Assembly (NCBI GenBank): GCA_014190435.1
Contig: BJGJ01000004.1
Location: 1-64,000, forward strand
Reading direction: 5' to 3'
DNA from: Methylocystaceae bacterium
GTDB taxonomy: Bacteria; Pseudomonadota; Alphaproteobacteria; Rhizobiales; Beijerinckiaceae
Length of the DNA: 64,000 nucleotides
Numbering within the stretch: the stretch's first letter is position 1; each line of letters begins with the position of its first letter. Under the pieces are notes generated by a model. That model searched no databases. It was not told the DNA's origin and saw only the letters and a program-made list of their open reading frames with translations. Of the stretch, positions 49,786 through 57,831 are shown piece after piece. Position numbers and translations under genes: made by a program.

Positions 49786-50532
49786 ATGGCCGGGCATAGT
49801 CAGTTTAAAAATATCATGCACAAGAAGGGCAAACAGGATGCAATTCGCTCCAAACTCTTCAGCAAACTAGCCCGAGAAATTACTGTCGCAGCAAAAGCTG
49901 GGCTCCCTGATCCCAATATGAACGCCCGACTGCGCGCAGCTGTGTTAGCGGCTAAAGCGGAGAATATGCCTAAGGACAATATTGACCGCGCAATTAAAAA
50001 GGCTTCTGGCGCAGATTCTGAAAACTATGATGAAGTCCGCTATGAGGGTTATGCCCCAGGCGGCGTTGCAGTGATTATTGAAGCATTGACCGATAATCGC
50101 AACCGCACAGCTGGGGAAGTCCGCTCCTATTTCACCAAAGCTGGCGGCTCTCTTGCAGAAACAGGTGCTGTATCCTTCATGTTTGACCACGTCGGCTTGA
50201 TCGAATTCGATAAGAAAGCCGCATCGGAAGACGCCATGTTGGAAGCTGCTATTGAGGCTGGAGCGGACGATGTCACGTCAACTGAAGAGGCCCATGAAAT
50301 TATCACTTCTGTCGAAAATCTTCGCGATGTAGCAAAAAAACTTGAAGAAAAATTTGGAGATAGCCGAAAGGCGACGCTCATATGGCGCGCACAAAATACG
50401 CTCAAGGTCGATGATGAGTCAGGTGAAAAAATTCTCAAGCTGATTAACGCTCTAGAAGATAATGACGACGTGCAAACCGTCTACGCTAATTTTGAAATAT
50501 CCGACACACTCATGGCGAAGCTAACAACTTAA
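49786..50532 (+). CDS. yebC: YebC/PmpR family protein
   Basis: Member of the YebC/TACO1 family, described as DNA-binding regulator and, more recently, as translation factor for polyproline stretches. The 248-residue protein begins [19 protein letters not shown], the invariant N-terminus, which is why the ATG at 49786 is chosen over an in-frame ATG at 49741. [20 protein letters not shown] near residues 47-66 and [21 protein letters not shown] near 88-107 are also family-typical. In most relatives ruvC-ruvA-ruvB follow; here they do not, and a strong terminator ends the gene. Confidence 0.95.
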   Translation: MAGHSQFKNIMHKKGKQDAIRSKLFSKLAREITVAAKAGLPDPNMNARLRAAVLAAKAENMPKDNIDRAIKKASGADSENYDEVRYEGYAPGGVAVIIEALTDNRNRTAGEVRSYFTKAGGSLAETGAVSFMFDHVGLIEFDKKAASEDAMLEAAIEAGADDVTSTEEAHEIITSVENLRDVAKKLEEKFGDSRKATLIWRAQNTLKVDDESGEKILKLINALEDNDDVQTVYANFEISDTLMAKLTT

Positions 50533-50548
50533 TCAAACTCTAGCATTG

Positions 50549-50584
50549 GTCGATCATTCTAACGAATGATCGACATAGATTTTT
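50549..50584 (+). terminator. Rho-independent terminator of yebC
   Basis: A perfect 11-bp inverted repeat (50549-50559 with 50564-50574) with a TAAC loop, followed within a few bases by TTTTT at 50580-50584. It is 16 bases past the yebC stop. Confidence 0.88.
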
Positions 50585-50693
50585 GTCGTATGCTTCGGTC
50601 TGCCTGAATGAGGGCAAATTTATTCTGAAGCTAAGGCTTCATTAACTAAATTTTTCGACGCCGTTTTAACCATTTCTATTCATTCTTTGGGAC

Positions 50694-51596
50694 ATGATCC
50701 GCCGCAAATCGATCTTCTTGATCCTTGCGCTGACGGCGGCCCTAGCCAGCTGTTCGGTGCCTTGGAAACCACAACGTCCAGCATGGCGCACGCAAGCTGA
50801 ACATGCTTGCCTAGCGCAAAAGCGGGTACAAGCCTCAGCTTATGTCGCCCTCGCCAATGAAGTCGATGGACCCGGTATCTGCGGCCTCACGAAGCCCTTC
50901 AAAGTAACAGCTCTACAAGGCGGAGCTGTCGCATTTAACGCCACAGCCACGCTCGATTGCCCAATGGTAGCCGAACTGGATCAGTGGTTAGTCGATGTGG
51001 TACAACCTTCAGCACAAGCACGCTTTGGACAAAACATCGTTCAGATTAATTCAATGGGATCCTACGCATGTCGAGGCATGAACAATCAAAGCGGCGCGCA
51101 ACTCTCTGAACATTCTTTCGGCAATGCGCTGGATATTGGCGGCTTCGTTCTAGCTGACGGACGCCAAATCACCTTGGTTCAAGATTGGTGGCGCGGCGAC
51201 GACCAAACACGCGCTTTCCTGATGGATATTCATCGGGGATCATGCGAACATTTTTCAACCGTATTATCACCAGGCTCTAATGTATTCCATTACAATCACA
51301 TCCATGTCGACCTGGCGTTGCATGGACGTTTAGGACGTCGCATCTGTAAACCTGAACCGCAAGAGACACCACCACCTGAGGCGTCGCCGCTTCTAGCGCA
51401 ACAGGCACCTCCGCCCCGCCCTGACGATGAGACAGATAATGACACTACAGGCAAGCCACCTCTCGCTGCCTTTGATGCTGGAAGCAGCGAAGACATACTT
51501 GGGCCAATTGCGACTCCTATTGCTCCGCTTCCACCCCGGCGCAATGAACAGATCGATCTTTCTGAGGTAACCTCGACAATTCACAAGAAGCGTTAG
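50694..51596 (+). CDS. Extensin-like domain lipoprotein
   Basis: A 300-residue exported lipoprotein (lipobox LASC at residues 17-20) of the Extensin-like C-terminal family common in Rhizobiales. Conserved parts are CGLTKPFKV, LDCPMVAELDQW and the pair SEHSFGNALDIGGF near 140-153 and HYNHIHVDLALHGR near 199-212. The H-x6-D and H-x-H spacing is like that of M15-type zinc peptidases, so a peptidoglycan-cleaving role is an inference. The last 85 residues are proline-rich and disordered. Its stop overlaps that of the convergent DUF6460 gene by four bases. Confidence 0.87.
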   Translation: MIRRKSIFLILALTAALASCSVPWKPQRPAWRTQAEHACLAQKRVQASAYVALANEVDGPGICGLTKPFKVTALQGGAVAFNATATLDCPMVAELDQWLVDVVQPSAQARFGQNIVQINSMGSYACRGMNNQSGAQLSEHSFGNALDIGGFVLADGRQITLVQDWWRGDDQTRAFLMDIHRGSCEHFSTVLSPGSNVFHYNHIHVDLALHGRLGRRICKPEPQETPPPEASPLLAQQAPPPRPDDETDNDTTGKPPLAAFDAGSSEDILGPIATPIAPLPPRRNEQIDLSEVTSTIHKKR

Positions 51597-51877
51597 CGTT
51601 TAGCTGATCGTAAATTCGCAAGACGCAAAACAAACCATGAAGGCACAACAAATACTGCGCCAGCAACTACATAGCTTGCTAATTCCTGAATTGCACCAAA
51701 ACCTAATTGATAAATCCGATCAAAGAATGCCTGTACGCCCCGCAAAATATCAATGGGTCTAAGCTCAAGCCACATCAATAATGCGCCAACGACTAAAGAG
51801 ATAAAAAACAACCGCGCGATAACATTTATCGGCGCACCGCCAAGAAAATTTTCAAAGGCATTATTTCGCGAAGCCAT
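51593..51877 (-). CDS. DUF6460 family small membrane protein
   Basis: A 94-residue conserved protein of Rhizobiales without known function. It has two hydrophobic stretches (near residues 20-40 and 66-84), the NFLGGAPINVIARLFFISLV beginning and the ELRPIDILRGVQAFFDRIY linker typical of the family. Transcribed opposite to the extensin-like gene, with the ends overlapping. Confidence 0.8.
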   Translation of the reverse strand: MASRNNAFENFLGGAPINVIARLFFISLVVGALLMWLELRPIDILRGVQAFFDRIYQLGFGAIQELASYVVAGAVFVVPSWFVLRLANLRSAKR

Positions 51878-52214
51878 ATCTTTTAATCCTTTTTCGATCT
51901 CATCAGTTTCTAAGACCTAACTCTGTTCACTACGCAATGACGACGAACTGTTTAAATCCAGCCGGTTCACAAAAGACCCTAACTCGTACTTTATACCCGC
52001 CACCCAATTCTCTCATCGTAATGCGACAGAAAACTTACAGCGCTTTGGACCCTAGATGGGGACGGATAGGGCCATCAGCAAGCTAGGATCTAAGCTGATG
52101 AAGCTGCAAGCGAAAACGGCTTGAACCTCTTTGTCGCCTCAGCCATATAGAATAGCGCAGAAATGAGGTGCCGATCACGGCCTCGGAAAGAAGCGCCACT
52201 CTAAGGGCTAAGTC
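51878..52214. other. Divergent intergenic region upstream of hsp20
   Basis: The 337 bases between the DUF6460 gene and hsp20 hold the hsp20 leader with its candidate thermosensor (52165-52209). No ORF here has supporting signals. Promoters of both genes are expected but I cannot point to convincing boxes. Confidence 0.5.
52165..52209 (+). promoter_or_regulatory. Candidate RNA thermometer in the hsp20 leader
   Basis: Two short imperfect hairpins precede hsp20: GAGG-TG-CCG with CGG-CCTC (52165-52184, two-base bulge), then AGC-G-CC (52192-52197) with GGGCT (52205-52209), one bulged G. The second pairs three bases of the AAGGG ribosome binding site (52203-52207). ROSE elements of rhizobial small heat-shock genes work this way, but the diagnostic UUGCU is absent; low confidence. 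Confidence 0.3.
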
Positions 52215-52640
52215 ATGCCGCGACCGCCGCTAAATTCACCTTTTTTATTGGGGTTTGACGAGATTGAACGCGCCTTGGATCGCGTCACCCGAAGCGCGGC
52301 GGACGGCTATCCTCCTTACAACATCGAACGTTTACCCCGCAATGAAACGCACCCTGAGCGCTTGCGTATAGTTCTCGCTGTCGCCGGGTTCACTCGCGAT
52401 CAGCTAGACGTCTCAGTTGAAGAAAATCAATTAGTCATCCGCGGACGCCAAGCCGATGATCGTGAACGACATTTTCTTCACCGCGGCATCGCTGCACGAC
52501 AATTTCAGCGCGCGTTTCTTTTGGCGGAAGGCATGCAAGTTCTTGGCGCAGATCTTGTCAATGGGCTATTGTCAGTGGAGCTAGTTCGGCCAGAACCAGA
52601 ACGCATTGTTAAAAAAATAGATATCATTGCTCGCGATTAA
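52215..52640 (+). CDS. Small heat shock protein, Hsp20 family
   Basis: Alpha-crystallin-type holding chaperone of 141 residues. The N-terminal arm contains LLGFDEIERALDRVTRSAADGYPPYNIER, in parts typical of the rhizobial class A sHSPs; the crystallin domain follows with RLRIVLAVAGFTRDQLDVSV near residues 50-69 and NQLVIRGRQAD near 71-81; the end has a short I-x-I (KKIDIIA). The ATG has AAGGG seven bases upstream, possibly sequestered. In relatives a DUF1150 gene usually sits next to such an hsp20; here it is about 9.5 kb away at 62178. Confidence 0.92.
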   Translation: MPRPPLNSPFLLGFDEIERALDRVTRSAADGYPPYNIERLPRNETHPERLRIVLAVAGFTRDQLDVSVEENQLVIRGRQADDRERHFLHRGIAARQFQRAFLLAEGMQVLGADLVNGLLSVELVRPEPERIVKKIDIIARD

Positions 52641-53467
52641 GGCGAGAGGCGCGGTTCAAGCCTAGGGCGCAACTGAGTAAATTTTGTCGCTGCATAGATC
52701 AAAATTAAAGTTGAGAGATAAACCAATCCTTGCAGCAAAGAAGGCTGATCTGAATAACCTATAAGCGTATGCAACACCCGACCCAAAATTGTTTTGTCAG
52801 GTAGAGCCCACGATGTGTCCCATAATGTCTCAGTGAATAGAGTGACTACGCCAGCTTGCTGCAAGAAAGCGGCTGATTGAGCCGCCAGCCCGGCTGCCAA
52901 AAAAGTGATGAGCCAGCTCGTCACGAAAAAAAGATGACGTGGCGGAATTTTTACGAGCCCATAAAAAGTTGCGAAACTTACAGCTGCGCCAAGGGCTAAT
53001 CCCAAAAGTCCTCCCAAAAACACATCATATCCTGTCTCACCAGAAGCAACTACGCCATAAAGAAATAATGCTACCTCTGAGCCTTCGCGTAATATCGCAA
53101 GGCCGACAACACTCGCCAAAGCGAAGAGCGTACGTTCTCCACTAGCAACGGCGCGGCCGACACTCGAGAGCTGTTGCGACAATTCACGGCCATGCCGCGA
53201 CATCCAGATATTATGCCAAGCCAGCATAATTACTGCGAGCGCAAGAATACCGGCGTTGAAAAGCTCCTGTCCATTTCCTGAAAAAGATTTAGACAAGGCG
53301 TCGGCAAATAGCGCAACCAATGCAGCGCCCCCGGCACCAGCACAAACTCCCGCGAAAACATATGTTCGCGCATGAGCTAATCCACGTGTCACCGCCAAAA
53401 CGATGCCAACGATTAATCCAGCCTCGATCGCTTCTCGAAAGACAATGATAAGTGCGCCGAGCATCAT
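52637..53467 (-). CDS. FTR1 family iron permease
   Basis: Inner-membrane iron transporter of the FTR1/EfeU/FtrC type, 276 residues with about seven helices. Both R-E-x-x-E iron motifs are present: FREAIEAGLIVG near residues 10-21 and LREGSEVALFL near 125-135. It starts directly after the stop of the cupredoxin gene. In FtrABCD and EfeUOB systems a periplasmic copper protein helps oxidise or deliver Fe(II) to this permease, so the two genes form an iron uptake unit. Confidence 0.92.
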   Translation of the reverse strand: MMLGALIIVFREAIEAGLIVGIVLAVTRGLAHARTYVFAGVCAGAGGAALVALFADALSKSFSGNGQELFNAGILALAVIMLAWHNIWMSRHGRELSQQLSSVGRAVASGERTLFALASVVGLAILREGSEVALFLYGVVASGETGYDVFLGGLLGLALGAAVSFATFYGLVKIPPRHLFFVTSWLITFLAAGLAAQSAAFLQQAGVVTLFTETLWDTSWALPDKTILGRVLHTLIGYSDQPSLLQGLVYLSTLILIYAATKFTQLRPRLEPRLSP

Positions 53468-53812
53468 TCACTCCGCTATGAGTTCGCCTTTTGCCAAGTC
53501 TTCATGAAACTCACCAACAAACTTATAGCGCCCCGCCTTTAACGCGCGAAGCGCAAAGCTCACTTCACTATTGGCGGGAATTATTTTTTCAATGCGCAAG
53601 GACTTACTTTCAAATTCTTCTGGCGACGCGTCTAAATTTTTAATAATTAGGGTCGCTGGCGTTTCTGCCTTGATTGTAAGCTGCGCTGGGTCGAAGTGAT
53701 GATCCTTAATTGTCAGGGTATAGACTTCGCCCGCCGAGGCACTTGCGAGAGACATGAAGCACCCAGCGAAAATTATTACGCCAACAAGGCACCTATAAGT
53801 TGAATTTGCCAC
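53468..53812 (-). CDS. Periplasmic cupredoxin-domain protein (FtrB/EfeO-like)
   Basis: A 114-residue exported protein: signal peptide (CLVGVIIFAGCFMSLASASA) and one cupredoxin domain with HHFDPAQLTIKAETPATLI near residues 40-58, EEFESKSLRIEK and GRYKFVGEFHEDLAKGEL near the end. The copper-site Cys of blue copper proteins is not visible; Glu, Met-poor ligands resemble the EfeO/FtrB type. I use the GTG at 53812, which has AAGGA seven bases upstream and gives a normal signal peptide, instead of a TTG nine codons earlier. Partner of the FTR1 permease; an FtrA/P19 gene is not present. Confidence 0.85.
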   Translation of the reverse strand: MANSTYRCLVGVIIFAGCFMSLASASAGEVYTLTIKDHHFDPAQLTIKAETPATLIIKNLDASPEEFESKSLRIEKIIPANSEVSFALRALKAGRYKFVGEFHEDLAKGELIAE

Positions 53813-53900
53813 GGACCCATCCTTAAAGTGAACGCTCAAGTCTAGTTAGGCCGCGCTGGGGCAATCGTCAAAGAAACTAGATTAAAATGTTTCCAGCGCT

Positions 53901-54221
53901 TTATCCTGGATAACCATGCCGAGATTTTGAGGCCCGCACCAAGCTAACCGCGCGGGCATCCTCACCAGCGCCGCAGGCTGTTTCCGCCTGGCCAATTTCG
54001 CCTATAATCTGCGCATAAACGGTTTTATTGACATGCCCCATAGACAAGTCATTCTCCATCACCGCGCGATATTTTGAAATCGCGACGGCGCAATCCGACC
54101 CTGCTGGCAGATTGGATGCGGCGGCTGCAGTCAAAGTTGGAGCGCCGGGCGGCGGCGTAGTATTACAAGCTGCTAAAATCACGCCCGCAAGACAATAAAT
54201 CAGTCCCTTAACATTACGCAT
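53901..54221 (-). CDS. Small lipoprotein of unknown function
   Basis: A 106-residue protein with a lipoprotein signal (VKGLIYCLAGVILAACN, lipobox LAAC) and a mature domain of about 60 residues containing DCAVAISKYRAVMENDL and EIGQAETACGAGEDARAV, two cysteines likely in a disulfide. Similar small lipoproteins occur in Rhizobiales, function unknown. The ATG at 54221 is eight bases after AAGGAG; a GTG three codons upstream abuts the ribosome binding site and is unlikely. Confidence 0.75.
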   Translation of the reverse strand: MRNVKGLIYCLAGVILAACNTTPPPGAPTLTAAAASNLPAGSDCAVAISKYRAVMENDLSMGHVNKTVYAQIIGEIGQAETACGAGEDARAVSLVRASKSRHGYPG

Positions 54222-54329
54222 GCTTTTCACTCCTTCTGGCCATCGCCTCGCTTTTTCGATTTACCGGCATTCAAGAGCCTCCGGCAACCGGGGGTCCTCT
54301 CAGAAGGAAAAGTCTCAACGCTTTTTTGC

Positions 54330-54358
54330 TTGGCGAAGTGCCGGGGAAGGTCTATAAG
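54330..54358 (+). promoter_or_regulatory. Candidate promoter of secE-nusG
   Basis: TTGGCG (54330-54335) and TATAAG (54353-54358) are spaced by 17 bases, a good housekeeping-type match for alphaproteobacteria. The leader of about 105 bases includes a GC-rich hairpin (GCGCGG/CCGCGC near 54374-54395). No tRNA-Trp, common at this spot in other bacteria, is present. Confidence 0.5.
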
Positions 54359-54470
54359 CCACCCTAAATCGTGGCGCGCGGCCGACAGGCTCCGCGCCGC
54401 GACTGTTTTACGATGCGTCTTTTCTCAATAAGAACAAAGAAGACCGCGGCAATGAGAAGCGATCGATTCC

Positions 54471-54662
54471 ATGGTTAACCCGTTCACATTCCTGCAGGAA
54501 GTCCGGGCGGAAGCGAAAAAGGTCACCTGGCCTTCGCGCCGCGAGACAATGATCACAACGGGTCTGGTTGTGGTAATGGTCCTTTTTGCCAGCCTCTTCT
54601 TTGTCCTCGTCGACTCGGCGCTACGTTTTCTCGTCGGCCTTATGCTGCGAGCTGGGCAATAA
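54471..54662 (+). CDS. secE: Preprotein translocase subunit SecE
   Basis: Essential translocon subunit, here the short one-helix form of 63 residues usual in alphaproteobacteria. The amphipathic FLQEVRAEAKKVTWPSRRET near residues 7-26 is the invariant cytoplasmic helix, followed by one membrane helix (TGLVVVMVLFASLFFVLVDS). nusG follows 24 bases on. Confidence 0.96.
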   Translation: MVNPFTFLQEVRAEAKKVTWPSRRETMITTGLVVVMVLFASLFFVLVDSALRFLVGLMLRAGQ

Positions 54663-54686
54663 TCTTACGGAGCCAATGACGCCGTC

Positions 54687-55217
54687 ATGAGCATGCGCTG
54701 GTACATCGTCCACGCTTATTCGAACTTCGAAAAGAAGGTCGCCGATGCGATCCGCGAGGGTGCGGCGCAACGTCATCTTTCCGAAAAATTCGAAGAAATT
54801 CTCGTTCCCACTGAACAAGTTGTTGAGGTGCGGCGCGGGCGCAAGGTCAATGCCGAGAGAAAATTCTTTCCCGGTTATGTGCTGGTAAAGTGTGAGTTAA
54901 CGGATCCGGTGTTTTCCCTGATCAAAAATACGCCTAAGGTTACTGGCTTTCTGGGTGCCGACAATCGCCCCATGCCCATTTCTGAAGAAGAAGCAATGCG
55001 CATCAAGGGTCAAGTAGCGGAAGGTGTTGAGCGGCCCAAACCTACAATTCAATTTGAAGTTGGCGAAACAGTCCGGGTGGCGGACGGACCCTTCGCCTCC
55101 TTTAACGGCTTGGTTGAAGAGGTGGATGAAGCCCGCTCCCGCGTTAAAGTCGCTGTTTCGATTTTCGGACGTCCGACCCCTGTCGAATTGGAGTTTGGCC
55201 AGGTCGAGAAGGTCTGA
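54687..55217 (+). CDS. nusG: Transcription termination/antitermination factor NusG
   Basis: RNA polymerase clamp-bridging factor of 176 residues: N-terminal NGN domain (RWYIVHAYSNFEKKVADAI near 4-22, FFPGYVLVKCEL near 65-76, VTGFLGADNRPMPI near 93-106) and C-terminal KOW domain (VGETVRVADGPFASFNGLVE near 125-144). Normal length and order after secE. Confidence 0.97.
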   Translation: MSMRWYIVHAYSNFEKKVADAIREGAAQRHLSEKFEEILVPTEQVVEVRRGRKVNAERKFFPGYVLVKCELTDPVFSLIKNTPKVTGFLGADNRPMPISEEEAMRIKGQVAEGVERPKPTIQFEVGETVRVADGPFASFNGLVEEVDEARSRVKVAVSIFGRPTPVELEFGQVEKV

Positions 55218-55373
55218 AGCAATACCTTAATCCCAAAGTCGGGATAAGGTTCTCGTGCCGTGGCGGATCCGCCCCGAAGCCATCGGGGAGCTCGGGTCAG
55301 ACCACGAACCACAACCGATGGCCGACGCGTTTATTTCAAACGCGCCGCGCGCATCACTCGTTGGAGTAAGTAA

Positions 55374-55820
55374 ATGGCGAAGAAAATTGCCGGATACATC
55401 AAACTGCAAGTGCCGGCTGGCGCGGCGAATCCCTCGCCGCCCATTGGCCCCGCGCTCGGTCAGCGCGGACTAAACATTATGGAATTTTGCAAGGCTTTTA
55501 ACGCCAAAACAGGTCAAATGGAGAAGGGGATGCCAATCCCAGTCATCATTACGGCCTATCAGGATCGCTCTTTCACCTTTGAGATGAAGCAACCGCCTGT
55601 TTCCTTTTTTCTAAAAAAGGCGGCGAACCTCAAAATCGGCAAGAAACCTGCTTCAGGTTCCAAGACGCCTGGACGCACCGTCGTCGGAAAAGTCACGAAG
55701 ACGCAGATCAAAGAGATTGCTGAAAAGAAAATGCCAGATCTCAATTGTGCGTCAATTGAGTCGGCGATGTCGATGATTGAAGGCTCGGCGCGCGCCATGG
55801 GCCTGCAGGTAGTGGAGTAA
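55374..55820 (+). CDS. rplK: 50S ribosomal protein L11
   Basis: GTPase-centre protein L11, 148 residues: [20 protein letters not shown] near 4-23, [19 protein letters not shown] near 27-45, and the C-terminal rRNA-binding [21 protein letters not shown]. It begins 156 bases after nusG and ends four bases before rplA. Confidence 0.97.
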   Translation: MAKKIAGYIKLQVPAGAANPSPPIGPALGQRGLNIMEFCKAFNAKTGQMEKGMPIPVIITAYQDRSFTFEMKQPPVSFFLKKAANLKIGKKPASGSKTPGRTVVGKVTKTQIKEIAEKKMPDLNCASIESAMSMIEGSARAMGLQVVE

Positions 55821-55824
55821 AACG

Positions 55825-56529
55825 ATGGCCCATATCGGAAAACGCATTGCGAAAGCGCGCGAGGGCATCGAGCGAACAAAGCTCTACGTCCTTGATGAGG
55901 CTGTGAAGCTCGTGAGATCTCGCGCTAAAGCGAAATTCGACGAGTCTGTTGAAATTGCTATGAATCTCGGGGTCGACCCCAAACATGCAGACCAGATGGT
56001 GCGCGGCGTTGTCAACCTGCCAAACGGCACTGGCCGCGTACTTCGCGTCGCTGTATTTGCGCGCGGACCAAAGGCTGATGAAGCTAAGGCCGCAGGAGCA
56101 GATGTGGTTGGCGCCGAGGATCTGGTTAACACCGTCATGGGCGGCGCGATCGACTTTGATCGATGCATCGCAACGCCAGACATGATGCCGCTCGTTGGCC
56201 GCCTCGGCAAAGTCCTTGGCCCACGCGGCATGATGCCTAATCCAAAAGTTGGCACCGTCACGATGGACGTCGCTAATGCCGTTAAAGCCTCTAAAGGCGG
56301 AGCGGTGGAGTTTCGGGTTGAAAAAGCCGGCATTGTTCAAGGAACCGTCGGCAAGGCTTCTTTTGACGAGGGTAAACTTGTCGAAAATATTAAAGCCTTT
56401 GTTGATGCTGTCGCCAAAGCCAAGCCTCAGGGCTCAAAAGGAGCCTATATTCAGCGGGTAGCCATCAGCTCCACGCAGGGGCCGGGCGTGAAGGTCGAAG
56501 TGTCCAGCCTGGGCGCAACCACTGCCTAA
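55825..56529 (+). CDS. rplA: 50S ribosomal protein L1
   Basis: L1-stalk protein of 234 residues with [17 protein letters not shown]-like segment near 52-68, [20 protein letters not shown] near 76-95, [20 protein letters not shown] near 121-140 and the [20 protein letters not shown] end. In other bacteria L1 represses translation of the rplKA message. After it rplJ-rplL-rpoB-rpoC are expected; here sucD follows instead. Confidence 0.97.
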   Translation: MAHIGKRIAKAREGIERTKLYVLDEAVKLVRSRAKAKFDESVEIAMNLGVDPKHADQMVRGVVNLPNGTGRVLRVAVFARGPKADEAKAAGADVVGAEDLVNTVMGGAIDFDRCIATPDMMPLVGRLGKVLGPRGMMPNPKVGTVTMDVANAVKASKGGAVEFRVEKAGIVQGTVGKASFDEGKLVENIKAFVDAVAKAKPQGSKGAYIQRVAISSTQGPGVKVEVSSLGATTA

Positions 56530-56550
56530 CCATAGCTTTACCGTCTAATT

Positions 56551-56575
56551 GGGCCGGCAGAATTCTTGCCGGCCC
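56551..56575 (+). terminator. GC-rich hairpin after rplA
   Basis: A perfect 9-bp stem GGGCCGGCA (56551-56559) with TGCCGGCCC (56567-56575) around a GAATTC-containing loop, 22 bases after the rplA stop. Only TT follows, so it is a weak terminator at best; it could protect the 3' end or be left over from an rplJ leader. Confidence 0.5.
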
Positions 56576-56808
56576 TTCCAACACCTCGCCGCAAACAGCG
56601 CTTGCTCTCTTCAGCGTCCGCACGGCGACGCCTTTCAACGCGACAGCCCATCGCAGCGCTGCATTCCGCCTTGTAAGCCGGTGCCGATACCAATAATTTG
56701 GCCTAACGGGCAAACTTAGCTAGTAAAGCGCCTTCGGCTGACTGCTCAGCGGCAGCCGGCTCTTCGTTAACTGCCCGCCGACGCCTTTGCCCATTAGGAA
56801 ATCGCTTC

Positions 56809-57693
56809 ATGTCTGTTTTGATCGACAAAAATACCAAAGTTATTACGCAAGGTTTTACCGGCAAAACCGCAACTTTCCACTCCGAGCAGGCGGTTGCTTA
56901 TGGCACCAAGATGGTTGGCGGCGTTTCACCTGGCAAAGGCGGCTCGACACACCTCAACCTGCCTGTTTTTGATACTGTGATGGAAGCTCGTGAAAAAACT
57001 GGCGCGCAAGCATCGGTTATTTATGTTCCACCGCCTGGAGCCGCTGACGCCATATGCGAAGCCATTGATGCAGAAATTCCTTTGATAGTCGCCATAACTG
57101 AAGGCGTACCCGTTCAAGATATGATCCGCGTAAAGCGCTCTCTGACAGGATCAAAATCTCGCCTCATCGGGCCAAATTGCCCTGGCGTCGTGACAGCCGG
57201 CGAAAGTAAAATTGGCATCATGCCAGGCAATATATTCTCGCGCGGCTCTGTCGGGGTTGTTTCCCGTTCAGGCACCCTTACTTATGAAGCTGTTTTTCAA
57301 ACAACGCGCGAAGGTTTGGGACAAACAAGCGCCGTAGGTATTGGCGGAGATCCAGTAAAAGGTACGGACTTTATCGAAATATTGGAGTTATTCTTGGCGG
57401 ACCCAGCGACACAATCCATCATTATGATCGGAGAAATCGGCGGCTCCGCTGAAGAAGACGCGGCCCAATTCTTGAAAGATGAAGCCAAACGCGGCCGCAA
57501 TAAACCGATGGTAGGGTTTATTGCCGGTCGCACAGCGCCTCCAGGTCGACGAATGGGGCATGCTGGTGCGATAATTTCTGGCGGTAAAGGCGGCGCCGAA
57601 AGTAAAATTGCTGCGATGGAGTCGGCTGGGATTCGAGTTTCGCCCTCGCCGGCGAGATTAGGTAAAACATTGGTCGAAGTGCTGAAAGGATAG
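56809..57693 (+). CDS. sucD: Succinate--CoA ligase, ADP-forming, subunit alpha
   Basis: TCA-cycle enzyme subunit that binds CoA and carries the phosphohistidine. In 294 residues: [20 protein letters not shown] near 14-33, [10 protein letters not shown] near 36-45, [12 protein letters not shown] near 121-132, [16 protein letters not shown] near 182-197, and the His in [19 protein letters not shown] near 243-261. The beta subunit gene sucC, normally directly upstream, is absent; 279 bases of non-coding DNA separate it from rplA. sucA follows. Confidence 0.97.
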   Translation: MSVLIDKNTKVITQGFTGKTATFHSEQAVAYGTKMVGGVSPGKGGSTHLNLPVFDTVMEAREKTGAQASVIYVPPPGAADAICEAIDAEIPLIVAITEGVPVQDMIRVKRSLTGSKSRLIGPNCPGVVTAGESKIGIMPGNIFSRGSVGVVSRSGTLTYEAVFQTTREGLGQTSAVGIGGDPVKGTDFIEILELFLADPATQSIIMIGEIGGSAEEDAAQFLKDEAKRGRNKPMVGFIAGRTAPPGRRMGHAGAIISGGKGGAESKIAAMESAGIRVSPSPARLGKTLVEVLKG

Positions 57694-57831
57694 GCGTACA
57701 AGCGTCATTCCCTCCGCCTCGCCCCCCTATAGCGGGATGTCGCGAATTGGTGTGCGACATCTGTATAAATATAATCAGTGCGGCTCACGTTAGATGATCG
57801 CGCTAGCGGCAGGGGTGAAAGAGGCGGTCAA

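Noticed and set aside
54231-54470. Possible tRNA-Trp upstream of secE
   Set aside because: A tRNA-Trp often sits here, and GATCGATTCC resembles a T-loop, but no acceptor stem, anticodon arm or CCA-end context can be formed.
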